A stretch of DNA of 64,000 bases from Verticillium longisporum (taxonomy: Eukaryota > Ascomycota > Sordariomycetes > Glomerellales > Plectosphaerellaceae), in contig JAETXT010000003.1 in assembly GCA_019188255.1 (NCBI GenBank), positions 3,906,001-3,970,000 of the forward strand, written 5' to 3'. A program made the translations under genes and the position numbers. This document shows, in pieces, positions 47,549 to 59,013 of the stretch. Positions within the stretch are counted from its first letter, which is position 1; every line of letters starts with the position of its first letter. The notes beneath the pieces were generated by a model. That model had not been told where the DNA came from. It did not search any database and was given only the letters and a program-made list of their open reading frames with translations.

Positions 47549-50500
47549 CTACTGCTTGCTGTCCTCCTTACCAGCAGACGAGTCATCGACATCCTTCTGC
47601 TTGGCAGGCGGCGAGCCCGTTCCTTCGTCCTTTGGAATACCACCCGAGGTCAGCTTGCTCATAGCCGACTTGAGAGGCGAGGTCAATTTGGTCAGCGCGC
47701 CAAAAGCCGTCAAGCCCTTGTTCGCGTCAGCGTCGTCCTCGGAAGGAGATGGCAGGGCTGGAAACTCGGCAGCTCCAAGGTCGGGGGCGCTTACGCTGTC
47801 AGTTGTACCTTCGGAGACCTTTGCGCCGCGCTTGGCCTTGCCGTTGCCGGAAGAGCCCGAGGGTCCCTGCTGCTAGTCTGGGTGGGCCTGCTGGGTCTTC
47901 TGGTGCTGGCTCTGGTTTCGGTTCTGATCGTGCTGGGCCTTCTTGTTCTTCTTGTTGTTGTTCCAGACCTTGGACTTCTTATGCTTCGGCTGACGCGACC
48001 GAGCAACGTCTGAACAGGTGGCGCTGTTGGTGTGGGATTTGTCGGTGAAGTTGACATCAAGGGGCATGGCATCTTGATGTTCGACATTACCTGGCTGGCT
48101 CTGAGTGTCCAGACCTGGCTGATATACCTTTTTGCCGCCCTCATAGTGGCGCGTGTGGTTGAGTTGCTCCTCGATGGACGCATGCTGCGCGGAGAAGGCG
48201 TTGCCAGGGGGCGAAGGAGCGCGCGTCGACGGCGTGTATGAAACGGCGGCCGGGCGGAGCGCGAATGTAGGCCTCGCCCCGGGTGGAGGCGAGATAGACC
48301 GGTCCCTGTCGTTGTTTCTGCGATTGTGGCCCTTTGTGTTCTTGGGAGTGCAGCCCGGCGTGGCGGTGTGGGACGACGTGTCTGAGACGATGCTGCCCTG
48401 ATGCCGGTGCTGATGGTGATAGACGCGATGCTGGGCTCCCAGGCCCAGGGGAACGAGGCCGCGGAGGTCAACCGCTGAAGCTCGTTTGAGGAGCCCCGCG
48501 GCGGGCGATGCAAACTCACGAGCCTTGGGGTTGAGAGCACTTCCAGCGCTCACAACACGTCGAGGCGTGGAAGAGGCGTCTCCACAGCTCGAACCCGGGG
48601 GCGTGCTGGGCTGGTTGGCCGAGTCCCGCAACTTGTCCCCAGCTTTGAGGGACTCGACGCTGGTCTGGCGAGACTTGGCCGAGTGCCACGACTCTGCGAC
48701 GCTGCTTCCGTCTACAGTGGCCGGGGACGAAGCGACCGGAAGCTCCAGTGACGAGTCGGGCACATGAATCTTGAGAGCCTTGGGCTTTTCTGGACCATCG
48801 GCATCATGAACTGAATCAACAGCCTCCTGGTGTGCCTGGTTACCAGAAGAAGAATCGGCATCGACGGAAGTGACAGTGATATCAGGATGGCCAGTAGTAT
48901 CATGTTGGCAAAATTCCTTGTCGTCGTTATCCTTTAGTCGTTTGGACGGCGACTGGGACGCAGGGCTTCCTTTGCTCATCCTCTTGGACGGCGAAAGGAG
49001 GTGCTCGTCAGGTTGATATCCGATGCGCTCAGGCGAGGTGGCGGAGATGAGCTTGGTGTTGCCAGCAGAGTCGACGCCAGGATGCTGAATGGTACCGGTT
49101 GTAAGCACGTCTCCACCAGTGATCTTGTTCTTCCTCTTCGAGATTTTCTTCTTGCTGGACTTTTCATTAGGTGTGACAGAAGACTTAGAGAAGTTGCGCG
49201 GTATGCTCGAAGACCCCTCTTGCTGTCTACCAGCATGCTGCTGACTGCAGCTCCTGGCGATAATGGGTTCGTCGCCTTCGCCCGCATCGGAGATTTCACT
49301 CTGACGCCATCGGCGGCCAGAAGGTTTCAGAGGTAACCGTGGTCAACGGCTTTGGCTTTCCCTTTCCATCAGAGGTCGTTTCCAAGGGCACGACATGGGC
49401 CTCCGAAGGGCGAACAGAAGTGGTGACGAAGGGATCGTCTGCCTGTGCAATCGGGGCGCTCTCACTGGGCCGAGGGGTATCGACCTTGGTGGGAGTCTGC
49501 GCGGCAGATGAACCTGCAGAACCCTGGTCACACATCTTGGCAGGAGAAGGCTGGTTGCTGCCGATCTTGAGCATAGATGCATAGGTAGTCGGGGCGGCGA
49601 CCTCTTCCGTGGCGGCCTTGGGCGTCCCAGCACCAACGTTGCCAATGTCGTTATTCGCATCGTTGCTGGCAAAGGATTTGGCCTTCCGGGTGGCTTCATG
49701 GCGACCAGCATCCATCTTCTTCGACGTGGCATTCTCTGACGACTGTTCTGGGCTCCGAGGCAAGCGAACCGTGCATGCCTTGCTTAGAGTTCTGACCGTA
49801 TCAGTGGCAACATCAACATGCTCGCCTTCAAGCTTGATTCCGGGGAAATTGCCGGCTCCAGACGATTCAGGGCGACGTTGTGCCTTGTCCTTGGAAGCAA
49901 TGCTTGTAGCCCCCTTCTCAGTGTCCTGGCTGGCGCGAGCACCAGACTCAGGAACGGCGGCCAGATCCTGCGGAGAAACGATGGCGTGCATGTGGGGATA
50001 AGGCGGCATTGAAACCCCGGGGGCCTGCGCATGATACCATGGATGGTATTGTTGAGCTGGAGACTGGGCAATAGTCCCGACGGGAAGGACAGGACCCATG
50101 GGTGCTATAGCGCTCGCACCGGTGACGGCTTGCGGAGGGAAGAAGCTTCCGTTGTTTCCAATGCCAGGCGTGAAGTAGTTGGGAGGCAAAGCAAGCTGAT
50201 GCATCATGAGAGCATTCGTCGCCGAGGGCGTACTGCCAGAGGCACGGCGAGGCGAACCTTGAGAAGTGACCGTAGCATTAGACATTAGCCGGGGGCGCTG
50301 CCCGCCGTAGACGGCATTCCGCTGCGTGAAGGAGTCACGACGGCCGTTGCCGCCGTGGAGCAGCTGAGAGCCGTTCAATCGAGCCCATTCAGCACCGTAG
50401 TCTGACCGATAAGTGGCACTCGTGACAATGTTACAGGATAGCTCTCGGCAGACAATGTTGGGGGCGTTGGCCGCTTCCATGATGCGAGCAGCGGATTTGA

Positions 50501-52690
50501 ATCTGTCAGGCATGCCAGTGTCAGCGTCAGTTATCTTTGCAAGGTTCCACGCCGCTGAGGTGCTTACCGGACTGTGAAGGCCAAGGCGGATCCGACAGCC
50601 TTCCTATATGGTAAGACATACTCAACATCTCCGTAGCGAACCATCTCGCGATGGATGGTTTCCCTGATTGCTGCATCAGGAATGGAGGTTTGCAGCTGGG
50701 GTTTGAAGGAAACATGCACGGAACGGTTGCGGGTCTCGCAAAAGGAGCAGCTGCAAGGGATATAGTCCCAGCACGTGTCGCTTGGGCCGGCATTGAGGCA
50801 TGAAGTTCCATTTGAAGGCACCTTGGACCAGGCACGCTGACGTCCTTGGCCCTGTGCATGACCATTGTTCTTTTGAGGGCTGCGACGATGAGTCGGACCA
50901 TGGAGATCGTGGTTTCCATCCTGGATCCATCCACCGTGGAGGTTTGCGCCGCTATGAAAACCACGAGAGTCGTTGTTCCGGAAGTTGCATGCGTTGTTGG
51001 ACTGCACAGGGGTGCCCGTGTAAGCCCTGTGGGAAGAAGTGATCGTTGTGTTAGTGTTCGAGCGTTGGCGAGGAGGATTAAGTGACGAGAGGCGCTGGCT
51101 GTCAGGGTTGCAGAACTCATCAGTAGCTCTGGTGCTGTTCTTTGGCATCTTGAACATGTGATTCATGTTCTTGACTGTGCCCATTTCGGACGCATGGCTG
51201 AAGCCTGGCGGCTGTGGGTAGAATTCCATAGGCGCCTGCTGTTTGCCCATCATGGAGAAGTCGGCACCAACAGACTGGAAGGCAATGCTGTCAAAGGGTC
51301 GGAAGAACTGTGTCCCGTTATATACAAGACCCGGGTTGTTCAAATTCATGCCAGAGCCCATCTGGAGAGAATTGATATATCCACCCCCCATGACTGCGCC
51401 AGTTGGCAAGCCAATAGACTCGTGGTGTTGAGTCTTTGCCACAGAGGGGGAGACGTTGGCTTTCTTCTGAGCTCCCATCCTACCGGCACGAGGAGTCTTG
51501 TTGTCGTTCTTGCCTACGTCGGTGACGGACTTGGACGCTTTCCGTGGAGAGGCAACAGCCACAGACGACTCCAGGTTGGCTCCATGCTCATGTGTAGCCT
51601 GGTGATGACCCATGGGATCCTGGCTCCGCTGAGGCTGACTTTCACCTTTATGGACACTGTCAGCGGCACTTTCGCCGAGGAGCCCAGCAAGCCCTCCAGT
51701 GGCTGGTGCAGCATCAGAAACCGTTGCGTCTATAGAGGTGGCCTGGTCTTTGTACATGGAGCTGCAAACAATGGCAGGACGATCCTGGGATCTGAATAAG
51801 CCACTGGTGGTCTTGCCTACAGGTTGGCCAGCTGTTGGTATCACAGTCAGTATACCAATATCAACATTAAATCAATGCGGGGCAAAGAGTCACTTACCAA
51901 GCCACTTGTTGACCTCTGCCCAGTTATCCTTCAGACTGTTGCCCGGGTAGGGCTGAGGGAGTGACGACTCAATCTTCTTTAACTGGTCACGGCAGTGAAC
52001 CAGAGTTGCTCGAGCAAGAACCAGGTCGACTGCGTTGACGCCTCGAAGATCCTTCATCTCCTCACTGGACAGGATATTGAGAATATCGATCGTCTCCTCG
52101 GCATCCCAGGCGAGTAAAGCTTCCTTGTGACCGGGCTGCTCCAGCCACTCGTCGGCCCAGATACTAATCTCACAAGACATGGTCCGGTAGAGGTCAGTCA
52201 GGAGATTCTGGTTTTCCTGCCAGAGTTGGCAGATGAGGTTCCAGAGGTTGAGAGCGCCTTCGTGGTAGATGTCGTGGGCGTCAAAGTAGTCATACAGATC
52301 CGCCCAAGCCTTGGGCTCCGGCATGGTGCGCATGTTGGCCCAAAACTTCTTGCGGACAGAGTTGGCCGTATTTTGAATCTTTTCGGCGTCCCACAGCTTC
52401 AGTTCACGGCGGGGCAGAACGTGCTCCAGCCGGCGGGGCTGGAGCTGTCCATTCTTGGTGCTGAAGATGGCTTTGAGGTCCTCGGGGGGCTCAGTGTAGA
52501 ACATCATTGGGAGATAGCTCTCGATGTAGTACTTGGGGTATTCCTCGCCGACGTGATGGGCCATGTTGTAGTTCAGTGGAATACCGCTTGGGTAGGCGGT
52601 AGCCCAGTCGGCGCAGCCGGTTCTGGTCTCCTGGCCATCAGCCTGAGAGACAGGCAGCCCTTTGCCATGGATCATGGCTTCACCGGTCAT
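47549..52690 (-). CDS. Very long RRM-like low-complexity protein; in-frame TAG near 3' end
   Basis: Exons 52690-51898, 51831-50568, 50502-49300 and 49244-47873 give 1,543 aa ending at TAG 47875-47873; the same frame then runs 107 further codons to TAG at 47549. The N-terminus (about 1-264) looks globular (WADLYDYFDAHDIYHEGALN, WNLICQLWQENQNLLTDLYR) but I do not recognise the family. An RRM-like segment spans about 615-700 (RSVHVSFKPQL, then MVRYGDVEYVLPYRKAVGSALAF). The rest is Ser/Pro/Gln-rich; the extension contains the FPAL motif common in RNA-associated proteins. Introns are 66, 65 and 55 bp; the last has a weak GTGAAA donor and no clear branch site, so a frameshift there is an alternative. 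A role in mRNA binding is only inferred. Confidence 0.75.
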
Positions 52691-54074
52691 GCTGGAGATG
52701 GACTAGAGCAAGTGGTCAGAAAACAGTGTTCTCGTGCCAAACTTCGACAGTTGAACAAAAGAGATGTGAGGAAAGTACGCAGCTAGGCGAACAAACAGCT
52801 GATCAAACAGGTAGACGTTCAGCTATTTGAACTAAGGAAACAACACGATCAACGGGAAAAGTCGATTCTTCCCTTCTTTGAGTATTATGAGTTTGTATCA
52901 AGTGTTGAAACGGAAGGAAGGAGCTACATCAAAGAGGTACGCCAAAAAGACTCAAAACCCAAGATTTCCAGTTGAGAAAAAGTGCGACTCACCTGCGACA
53001 CAGGAATAACTTCGTGGCTTGCAAGTAAGTCTTGCTGTCACAAAAGATGTGGTAGCTTATGGTAAGGGACCTATATACCTGGCTGTGTTATGATGACGAC
53101 GACTGGCGCTCAGAGACACTGAAAGCCAGAAGTGGGAAGGAGTGTAGGCGATGAGAGTGGTTAGTAGCAAGGAATACGTTTCGGAAGAAGAAGTGTAATG
53201 CTCTAGCGTTTTGTGATGAGGGGGAGTAAGGTTACCGCGAGACCTGAGTTGCGGTTGTGCTCGAGAGGAAGGAGGAGAAGATTCAAGTTATGGGCAGCCC
53301 AAAATTTCAACTCAAGGCAGAAAGCGGCGGGGAGCTTTCATGGAGAGACAGCAGTGGTCTGGCAGGTAAATGAAGAGATTCGGCTGGAAGGTGCGTAACT
53401 ACAACTATCAGGCAGAAGAGCGGAATGTCCATACCATTTTTGCACAAAAATTCACTGCTCCTACAATTGTACCCACAATCTCTCCTCAATTCACTGACAT
53501 TCAGCCGGTCGAAATCACTCAATGCACCTGGCGAGTTCACGAAACAAAGTGAATACAAAAGGGCAAGCCCCTTAGTCAACAAAGATATTACTTAAACATG
53601 CATCTGAGTGTCGTTTACCCAATGCGAAACTACAGAGTACTTAGACGAAGAACAAAGTTGGCTCATTGTGCACTACCACAAGCTCATGGATTCTCTGGGC
53701 CCCTCCCTAGTGTTCTCTTGCCTTTCTTGACTCTTCATTTGAACATGAAATGAGGCAAATAAGGATGGACTGGGACAAAATACAGCCACAGATATACTCG
53801 CGTAGCAAGTGCGCATTCCAACGCGACGACCATGTACCAAGTAAGTACCTCGCTGAGTGCTTTAATCTTGAACAAAACCGGGCTATGGATGTTCGATTAT
53901 TCGAGAATAGAAGCGAACTAATTGTTGTCAAAGGCGCAGTGGTATGAGTCGATGGTGTCACTTAGATGACTTAATGGTCAGACAGTACGAGGCTCAGTTG
54001 CTTTGTATTACAGCATGCCGTTGATGGGTGGATATATGGTACAAAGAGCGAGAGGGTATATCAATGAAGCGGTT
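52691..54074. other. 1.4-kb upstream region of RRM-like gene
   Basis: AT-richer DNA likely holding a long leader or 5' UTR introns of the RRM-like gene, and the 3' end of the FMP46-like gene. No coding signal convinces me. Confidence 0.4.
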
Positions 54075-54610
54075 TTAGTTGCCCTTGTTGAGCGCATTCA
54101 CCAGTTTGAGGATCTCGGACTCGTTGGTGTCGGCCGTGGCGCGGCCGTTGTTCCAATCCACAACCTGCGAGAGTCAGTCATAGTTCGCATCGCTAGAAGT
54201 ATTCGAGATAACTTACCACAGGCCACTGGAAGGTGCTGCTGTCCAGCTTAAATTTCTTCAGGGCTTCGCTCTCGTTCGCAGCACCGCTGATGATGCTGGA
54301 CACCTTGCTGGGGCCAACATACTCGAGAATGGTCTTGACCTGGTCGGCAGTGGGAAGATCCTCGGTGATGTTGAGCTCGAACTCGGTACGCTTGGGATGA
54401 GTCTGAGCAGTGTGGTCGCTGGCCTGGTCCTCGGTCGCGCCGGCTGTGGCGTTGGCGGAAGCTTGCTTGAGGATTGTTGCAACCCTCTGCGAAGCTGGCG
54501 CGCCGGCCTTGTGGAAGAGGGTGATGATGTCGAGAGTCTTATGCTGCGAGACGAGTCAGCGCATCCATGATGGGGTACATGATGGTGTTGGCACCTACGA
54601 AACGGAACAT
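54075..54610 (-). CDS. FMP46: FMP46-like putative redox protein (DUF1687)
   Basis: Exons 54610-54599, 54543-54217 and 54164-54075 encode 142 aa. The protein reads MFRFHKTLDIITLFHKAGAP, then RVATILKQASANATAGATED, FELNITEDLPTADQVKTILE and WPVVVDWNNGRATADTNESE. This is the fungal FMP46 family, a mitochondrial protein with a thioredoxin-like fold and no proven reaction. The first coding exon is just 12 nt (MFRF) ahead of a 55-bp intron with donor GTAGGT and a GCTGAC branch site. The CxxC of active thioredoxins is missing. The product is complete and frame is kept. Confidence 0.88.
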
Positions 54611-55562
54611 GTTGGCGGTGTTGACGATGCGAAGGAAGCTAATCGAAGCTCGGAATGTCGAACGACAAGTTGACGGTGTTTCTTGCGTCGTCGGTAGTGG
54701 AGCTCGGAGCTCCACGAGGATTACATCATGATCCCTGTCACCGCGGCAAATGTCGCTTAGCTGTAGGGAGGGGTGCTGGCGCTAAAAGGTCCCAATGATC
54801 GCTGACTCTGATGTGATCATTGCGCAACCCGACCAAACGAGAAGAAACACCAGTGATTCGGTACAATACGATGGATCATTCCTCCAGTTCGAGTTCTACA
54901 GGACATTCGAAGACTATTTCGATTCCTCATGGCGGGCCACCACTATTTCGTCGTGGAAGTGGGCCCACCATCGAGCTAGGAAGGGACCAGCTTTACGAAA
55001 TGTTTGCTGCGGCGGTGGAGGGCAAGCAGCTAATCATCAGTTTCACGAATTCGGTCTGCGAGCTATGTCCTGAACACAGCAAAGAAATGGGACAGTTCCT
55101 GAAGCAACGCACTCTGCATTACTCAAGCTCTGTCACCAGCAGTAAACTACGTTGCGTAGTGACTGTGCGACGTTGTAGCGCCACAGCTACTGCTCAGTGC
55201 TCACCTTTGATGGAGGAGTCTCCATTATGAGCAATCGATGACGTACATGCGCACCTAGGCTTGTGATGCCTTGGGAAGGAACGGGTGCCAAAGGCGTTCC
55301 AAAACTATAGCTGCCCAATTGAGGCGCTGTTTCGTCGATTCACTGACTTTTGGTCTCTGTCGTGGAGCAAATCCGTAGATGACGTAGAGTGAAGTAACTA
55401 GTGGGGAAGATCGCGATCTCAGAGATCTCGAGTCTTTATAAGACATCAAGACAACCACCAAGCAACTTTTCACATCATCATTACAACCTCATTGATCTCT
55501 TAAAATCAACGAAAATACCCCCTTTCAACCATCTCCCCAGGAAAAAACCACAGACCGTCAAT
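54611..55562. other. Divergent region, FMP46 / small charged protein
   Basis: Contains an open frame at about 54820-55230 (+) with a poly-Ser run that I could not support as a gene. CT/CA-rich leader at 55440-55560. Confidence 0.4.
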
Positions 55563-55976
55563 ATGAACGTCGCCCACGCCGGAGATCAGAGGAACGTCCC
55601 TGAGAGCGAGCAGGAGCAGCCTGAGCGCTTCCACGAGGGTAAGGAGCACGCGCACAACCAGCTTGACTCCAGTACGTTTCTGTCGTCTCCATGGTCTATC
55701 TCACTGCTAACGAAATTAATAGAGGACGAGCGTACCATTGCCAACAAGCTGGCAGCTGAGGAGCAGAAGGACGGCGATGATGACAGCGAGGAGACGAGGC
55801 TGCACAAGATCGACCCAACCCTGCCCGTAAGTTCTTCACGTTTGTCAGTGAGTGTGCCCAGCTGACATATTCATTAGGCCAAGGCGCACGGTAACGAGCC
55901 CTCCAGGGGCGCCAAGATTGACGCCCAGATCGAAGCAGAGGAGCAGGCTGAGCTGGAGCGCAAGGGCAAGGCCTAA
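55563..55976 (+). CDS. Small charged hydrophilic protein
   Basis: Exons 55563-55671, 55723-55826 and 55878-55976 encode 103 aa. The sequence opens MNVAHAGDQRNVPESEQEQP, has a His/Glu-rich middle (RFHEGKEHAHNQLD), then IDPTLPAKAHGNEPSRGAK, and ends in an acidic-basic helix. The LPAKxHGNEPSRGAK block resembles a conserved family of small Sordariomycete proteins of unknown function. Almost half the residues are charged, and there is no membrane segment or signal peptide, so it is probably intrinsically disordered. All three exons have phase-compatible, canonical junctions (GTACGT/TAG, GTAAGT/TAG), which supports a real gene. Confidence 0.8.
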
Positions 55977-56915
55977 TTCAGGAGCAACGACAGCGTTCCG
56001 TGGTACGACAATAGCGTTAATTGACATTTGAACACCTGCACTTCACTTGTGACGACGGAGAGTAATCATGTTTGCGGCCCATTTGATTGATTAAAACTGA
56101 AGATCATGTGCACCTCCTTCCTCGCCCTGCTTCACTCCAATGTATGCCTGCCAAACTGAGGCTACCAAGCGACGGTTCTGTTGAAGTAATGGAAGAAACT
56201 AAACGCGGTTAGCGTCCATCGAACACATGAGTGATAATAGATGAGTATGAAGAAAGACATGTCAGAATATGTAAGAATTGAATATCATGTATTCAGCCGA
56301 TATAGCCACTCCGGCGAAAGAGAGCCATCGACTGAAATCAATCGCAAATTTGCATCATCATTGAGTCTTGCGGAAAGGGAACAGGTAAAATGGGTGAATA
56401 ACGTACCAATTGAGCTTCTTCCGTCGAAGACTCTCTAAGCTTCAAACGCGTCAGGGCGCAGGCAGAAGCGGTCTTCGACGGATGATGATGAGTGAAGCCT
56501 CGAGAAAGAGACAAACAGTGCAGGCGCAGAATTTATGCTGGCAGGAGCCCAGAGAAATTTCCGCCTGTTGCTGGGTGGACCTCTCCGGCCCGTTGACGGG
56601 ATGCAGAAGCACTAGTCTTCTTGTGTCACGGCGCAAGGGTGCACGTTTTCCCGAATAACAGCCGACCACCACTGCGTCCTTCCACCGCGGCTGGCCACAA
56701 AGTGGAGTCAATAGGGCCCTGGGTTTTTCGCCCACACGCCAATTTACTCCAAGCGACTTTCCAGGTTCTGTGGCAGCGAAGTGAACCTTTCCACATCGAC
56801 AACCACCACCAAGTACTTTGATACGGACTTCGGGTAAGAAACAAAACACTCACGAATAACAACACCCGCTTCGATCCCTCGACATTCTAACATCAGCAAC
56901 CAGATCGACATCAAA
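55977..56915. other. Intergenic region upstream of eL14
   Basis: No gene seen. The eL14 promoter should lie in the right half; GGGCCCTGGG occurs at about 56717 and the leader ends in an AACAA-rich stretch. Confidence 0.4.
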
Positions 56916-57451
56916 ATGGGTGACGCTACCATCGAGGGATCCAAGTGGCGCCTGGTCGAGGTCGGCCGCGTCGTCCTCATTGAGGGCAACCACCCGTACG
57001 CGGGCCGCCTCGCCGCTATCGTCGAGATCATCGACCACAAGCGCGTATGTTGGAATCCGATTTAAATCCTCGGAGGAGTCGTGGAACGTCTCCGGCTGCG
57101 AAGGCACAAAAAAGACTAACACATCGCGCACCTGCAGGTTCTGGTCGACGGACCGTCCTCAGACCCCGAGCTCGCTGTTCCCCGCCAAGCGCTTCCTCTC
57201 TCCGCCGCCCTTCTCTCTTCCCTGGTTGTCGCCAAGCTCCCCGCGGCGCCCGCCACGGCACCCTGAAGAAGGCCTGGGAGGCTTCCGAGATCGACAAGAA
57301 GTGGAAGGAGACCAGCTGGTTCAAGCGCCGCACTCAGATCGAGCGGAGGAAGAACCTTACCGACTTCGACCGCTTCAAGGTTCTCCGCCTCAAGAAGCAG
57401 CGCCGCTTCGAGGAGCGCAAGTCTCTCGCCAAGGTCAAGGCCGCGGCATAA
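56916..57451 (+). CDS. RPL14: 60S ribosomal protein eL14, one frame break
   Basis: Exons 56916-57044 and 57138-57451 encode about 147 aa. The first exon gives [20 protein letters not shown] and [12 protein letters not shown], the KOW-like SH3 core; the second gives [20 protein letters not shown], then VVAKLP, then [20 protein letters not shown] and the basic tail [20 protein letters not shown]. Between KLP and RGAR the frame changes by one missing base in the C-run 57239-57242. As the ribosomal protein is expected to be essential and both sides match the family, a miscalled homopolymer is the best explanation. The 93-bp intron has GTATGT and CTGCAG. It stands in a run of plus-strand housekeeping genes. 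Confidence 0.93.
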
Positions 57452-58279
57452 GCGCATCATGACCTGCGCTTCGAGGTCTTGAGAAGGATGGGGATGGGGG
57501 ACGACACAAACGGAGAAGGCTGGTTTTAGAGCGTGGAACGGCATGGAAACCCGGACTGGACTGCATCATAAGGGCAGCATGTGGCTTGCTGCGTTCTCTT
57601 TTGCTCCGTACTGGACGGGCTGTATGTCAACTTCATCATCAAGATGATTCGGCGTCGATACGGAAATCAGAGACAAAAATGAACTTCATGGCAAACCATT
57701 GCACAGACGCTGCGGCGTCGCGCATCCATGACATACCTACCTTATCCTAAGAAATGACGTCCCCTTTCAACCACAAAGCGATGGCACACGTGAAGCCAGT
57801 TGGATCCGGGTGCTCCGCAATTTTTTCCTTACCACCAGTTTCGCCCACCTCTGAGAATTGCACGCGCAATCCTCGACTGGACCACTGGAGGGGGGTGGGC
57901 AAGAGCGGGTCCCCGCGTCTCGTTTGGAGGACCAACTTACCTAAGGCGGCTTACTCATCCGTTAGGGTTCCCGAGACGGGCAGATTTCCCTTCCTACCAA
58001 GTTGCTTCCTCACCACAACGAAGAGCGAGAATTCGAAACAGAGCAGTGACGTATCCTTGCATCCCTATCCTCCGTGAGTAAATCCCACCATTCAATCGAT
58101 TCTCAAATTTCCGACGAGGTGGGCTTGATCGGACGTGTGCGGGAGCCATGGCGAAATTTCTCTTCCCCACGCCAGCAACCGGCTTGGATCCGAGCCCACC
58201 AAATCATCGTTTGCGATTTGCCCAAAGCTCACGAGGCTGACTCTTTACCACCACCCACGCAGTCCCATACACCGACACA
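57452..58279. other. Intergenic region, NAC alpha promoter
   Basis: No gene seen. A telo-box-like TTAGGGTT lies at 57962-57969, about 310 bp before the NAC alpha ATG. Such motifs are known in promoters of translation genes. Confidence 0.45.
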
Positions 58280-59013
58280 ATGGCGAACCCCGCGTTGAAG
58301 AGCTTCCCGACGAGGAGGTCAAGAAGACCCAGATTGAGGAGGTCGAGGATGACGAGAGCTCTGATGAGGAGGTCGAGGGCGAGATTCCTTCCGGCAGCTC
58401 CACCACTCTCGTTCAGTCTCGCAACGAGAAGAAGGCCCGCAAGCTCCTCGAGAAGCTGCACCTGACCAAGATTGAGGGCATAACCCGTGTCACTCTCCGT
58501 CGTCCCAAGAACGTACGTCGATGCGCTGAGCCGGTGTTTGTTCATTTTTGTAAGCAAGGCATGCTGACGGTTCCTCGCAGATCCTGTTCGTTATCAACAG
58601 CCCTGAGGTCTACAAGTCCCCCAACAGCAACACCTACATGTGAGTGACTTGAAGAATGCCGATTCCTGCGCACAGAGCTAACCCACAACAGTGTCTTTGG
58701 TGAGGCTAAGATCGAGGACCTCAACGCCTCTGCCCAGCAGGCCGCTGCCCAGCAGCTCGCCGCCGCTGGCGGTGCCGACCACGACCATGCCGGCCACAGC
58801 CACGGCGAGTCCAGCAAGGCCACCGCTGCCGAGGGCAAGAAGGACGAGGAGGAGGAGGAGGATGACGAGGAGGAGGTCGACGCGACCGGCATTGAGGACA
58901 AGGATATCGAGCTGGTCATGACCCAGGCCAGCGTGAGCCGGAACAAGGCCGTCAAGGCCCTGAAGGAAAACGACAACGATATCGTCAACTCCATCATGGC
59001 GCTGAGTATCTAA
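58280..59013 (+). CDS. EGD2: Nascent polypeptide-associated complex subunit alpha, one frame break
   Basis: Exons 58280-58512, 58581-58639 and 58692-59013 encode about 204 aa. NAC alpha pairs with NAC beta at the ribosome exit. The acidic N-terminus ([20 protein letters not shown]) leads to the NAC domain: [49 protein letters not shown] and [11 protein letters not shown]. An Ala/His/Glu-rich linker precedes the UBA domain ([20 protein letters not shown] and [17 protein letters not shown]). The start frame MANP is joined to RVEELPDEE by one missing base in the C-run 58288-58291, almost certainly an assembly indel. Introns of 68 and 52 bp are canonical (GTACGT, GTGAGT). Confidence 0.94.

Noticed and set aside
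54820..55230. Plus-strand open frame with a poly-Ser run between FMP46 and the small charged gene
   Set aside because: The later half looks random and it overlaps the probable promoter of two genes. A short piece (RDQLYEMFAAAVEGKQLIIS) looks protein-like but is not enough.
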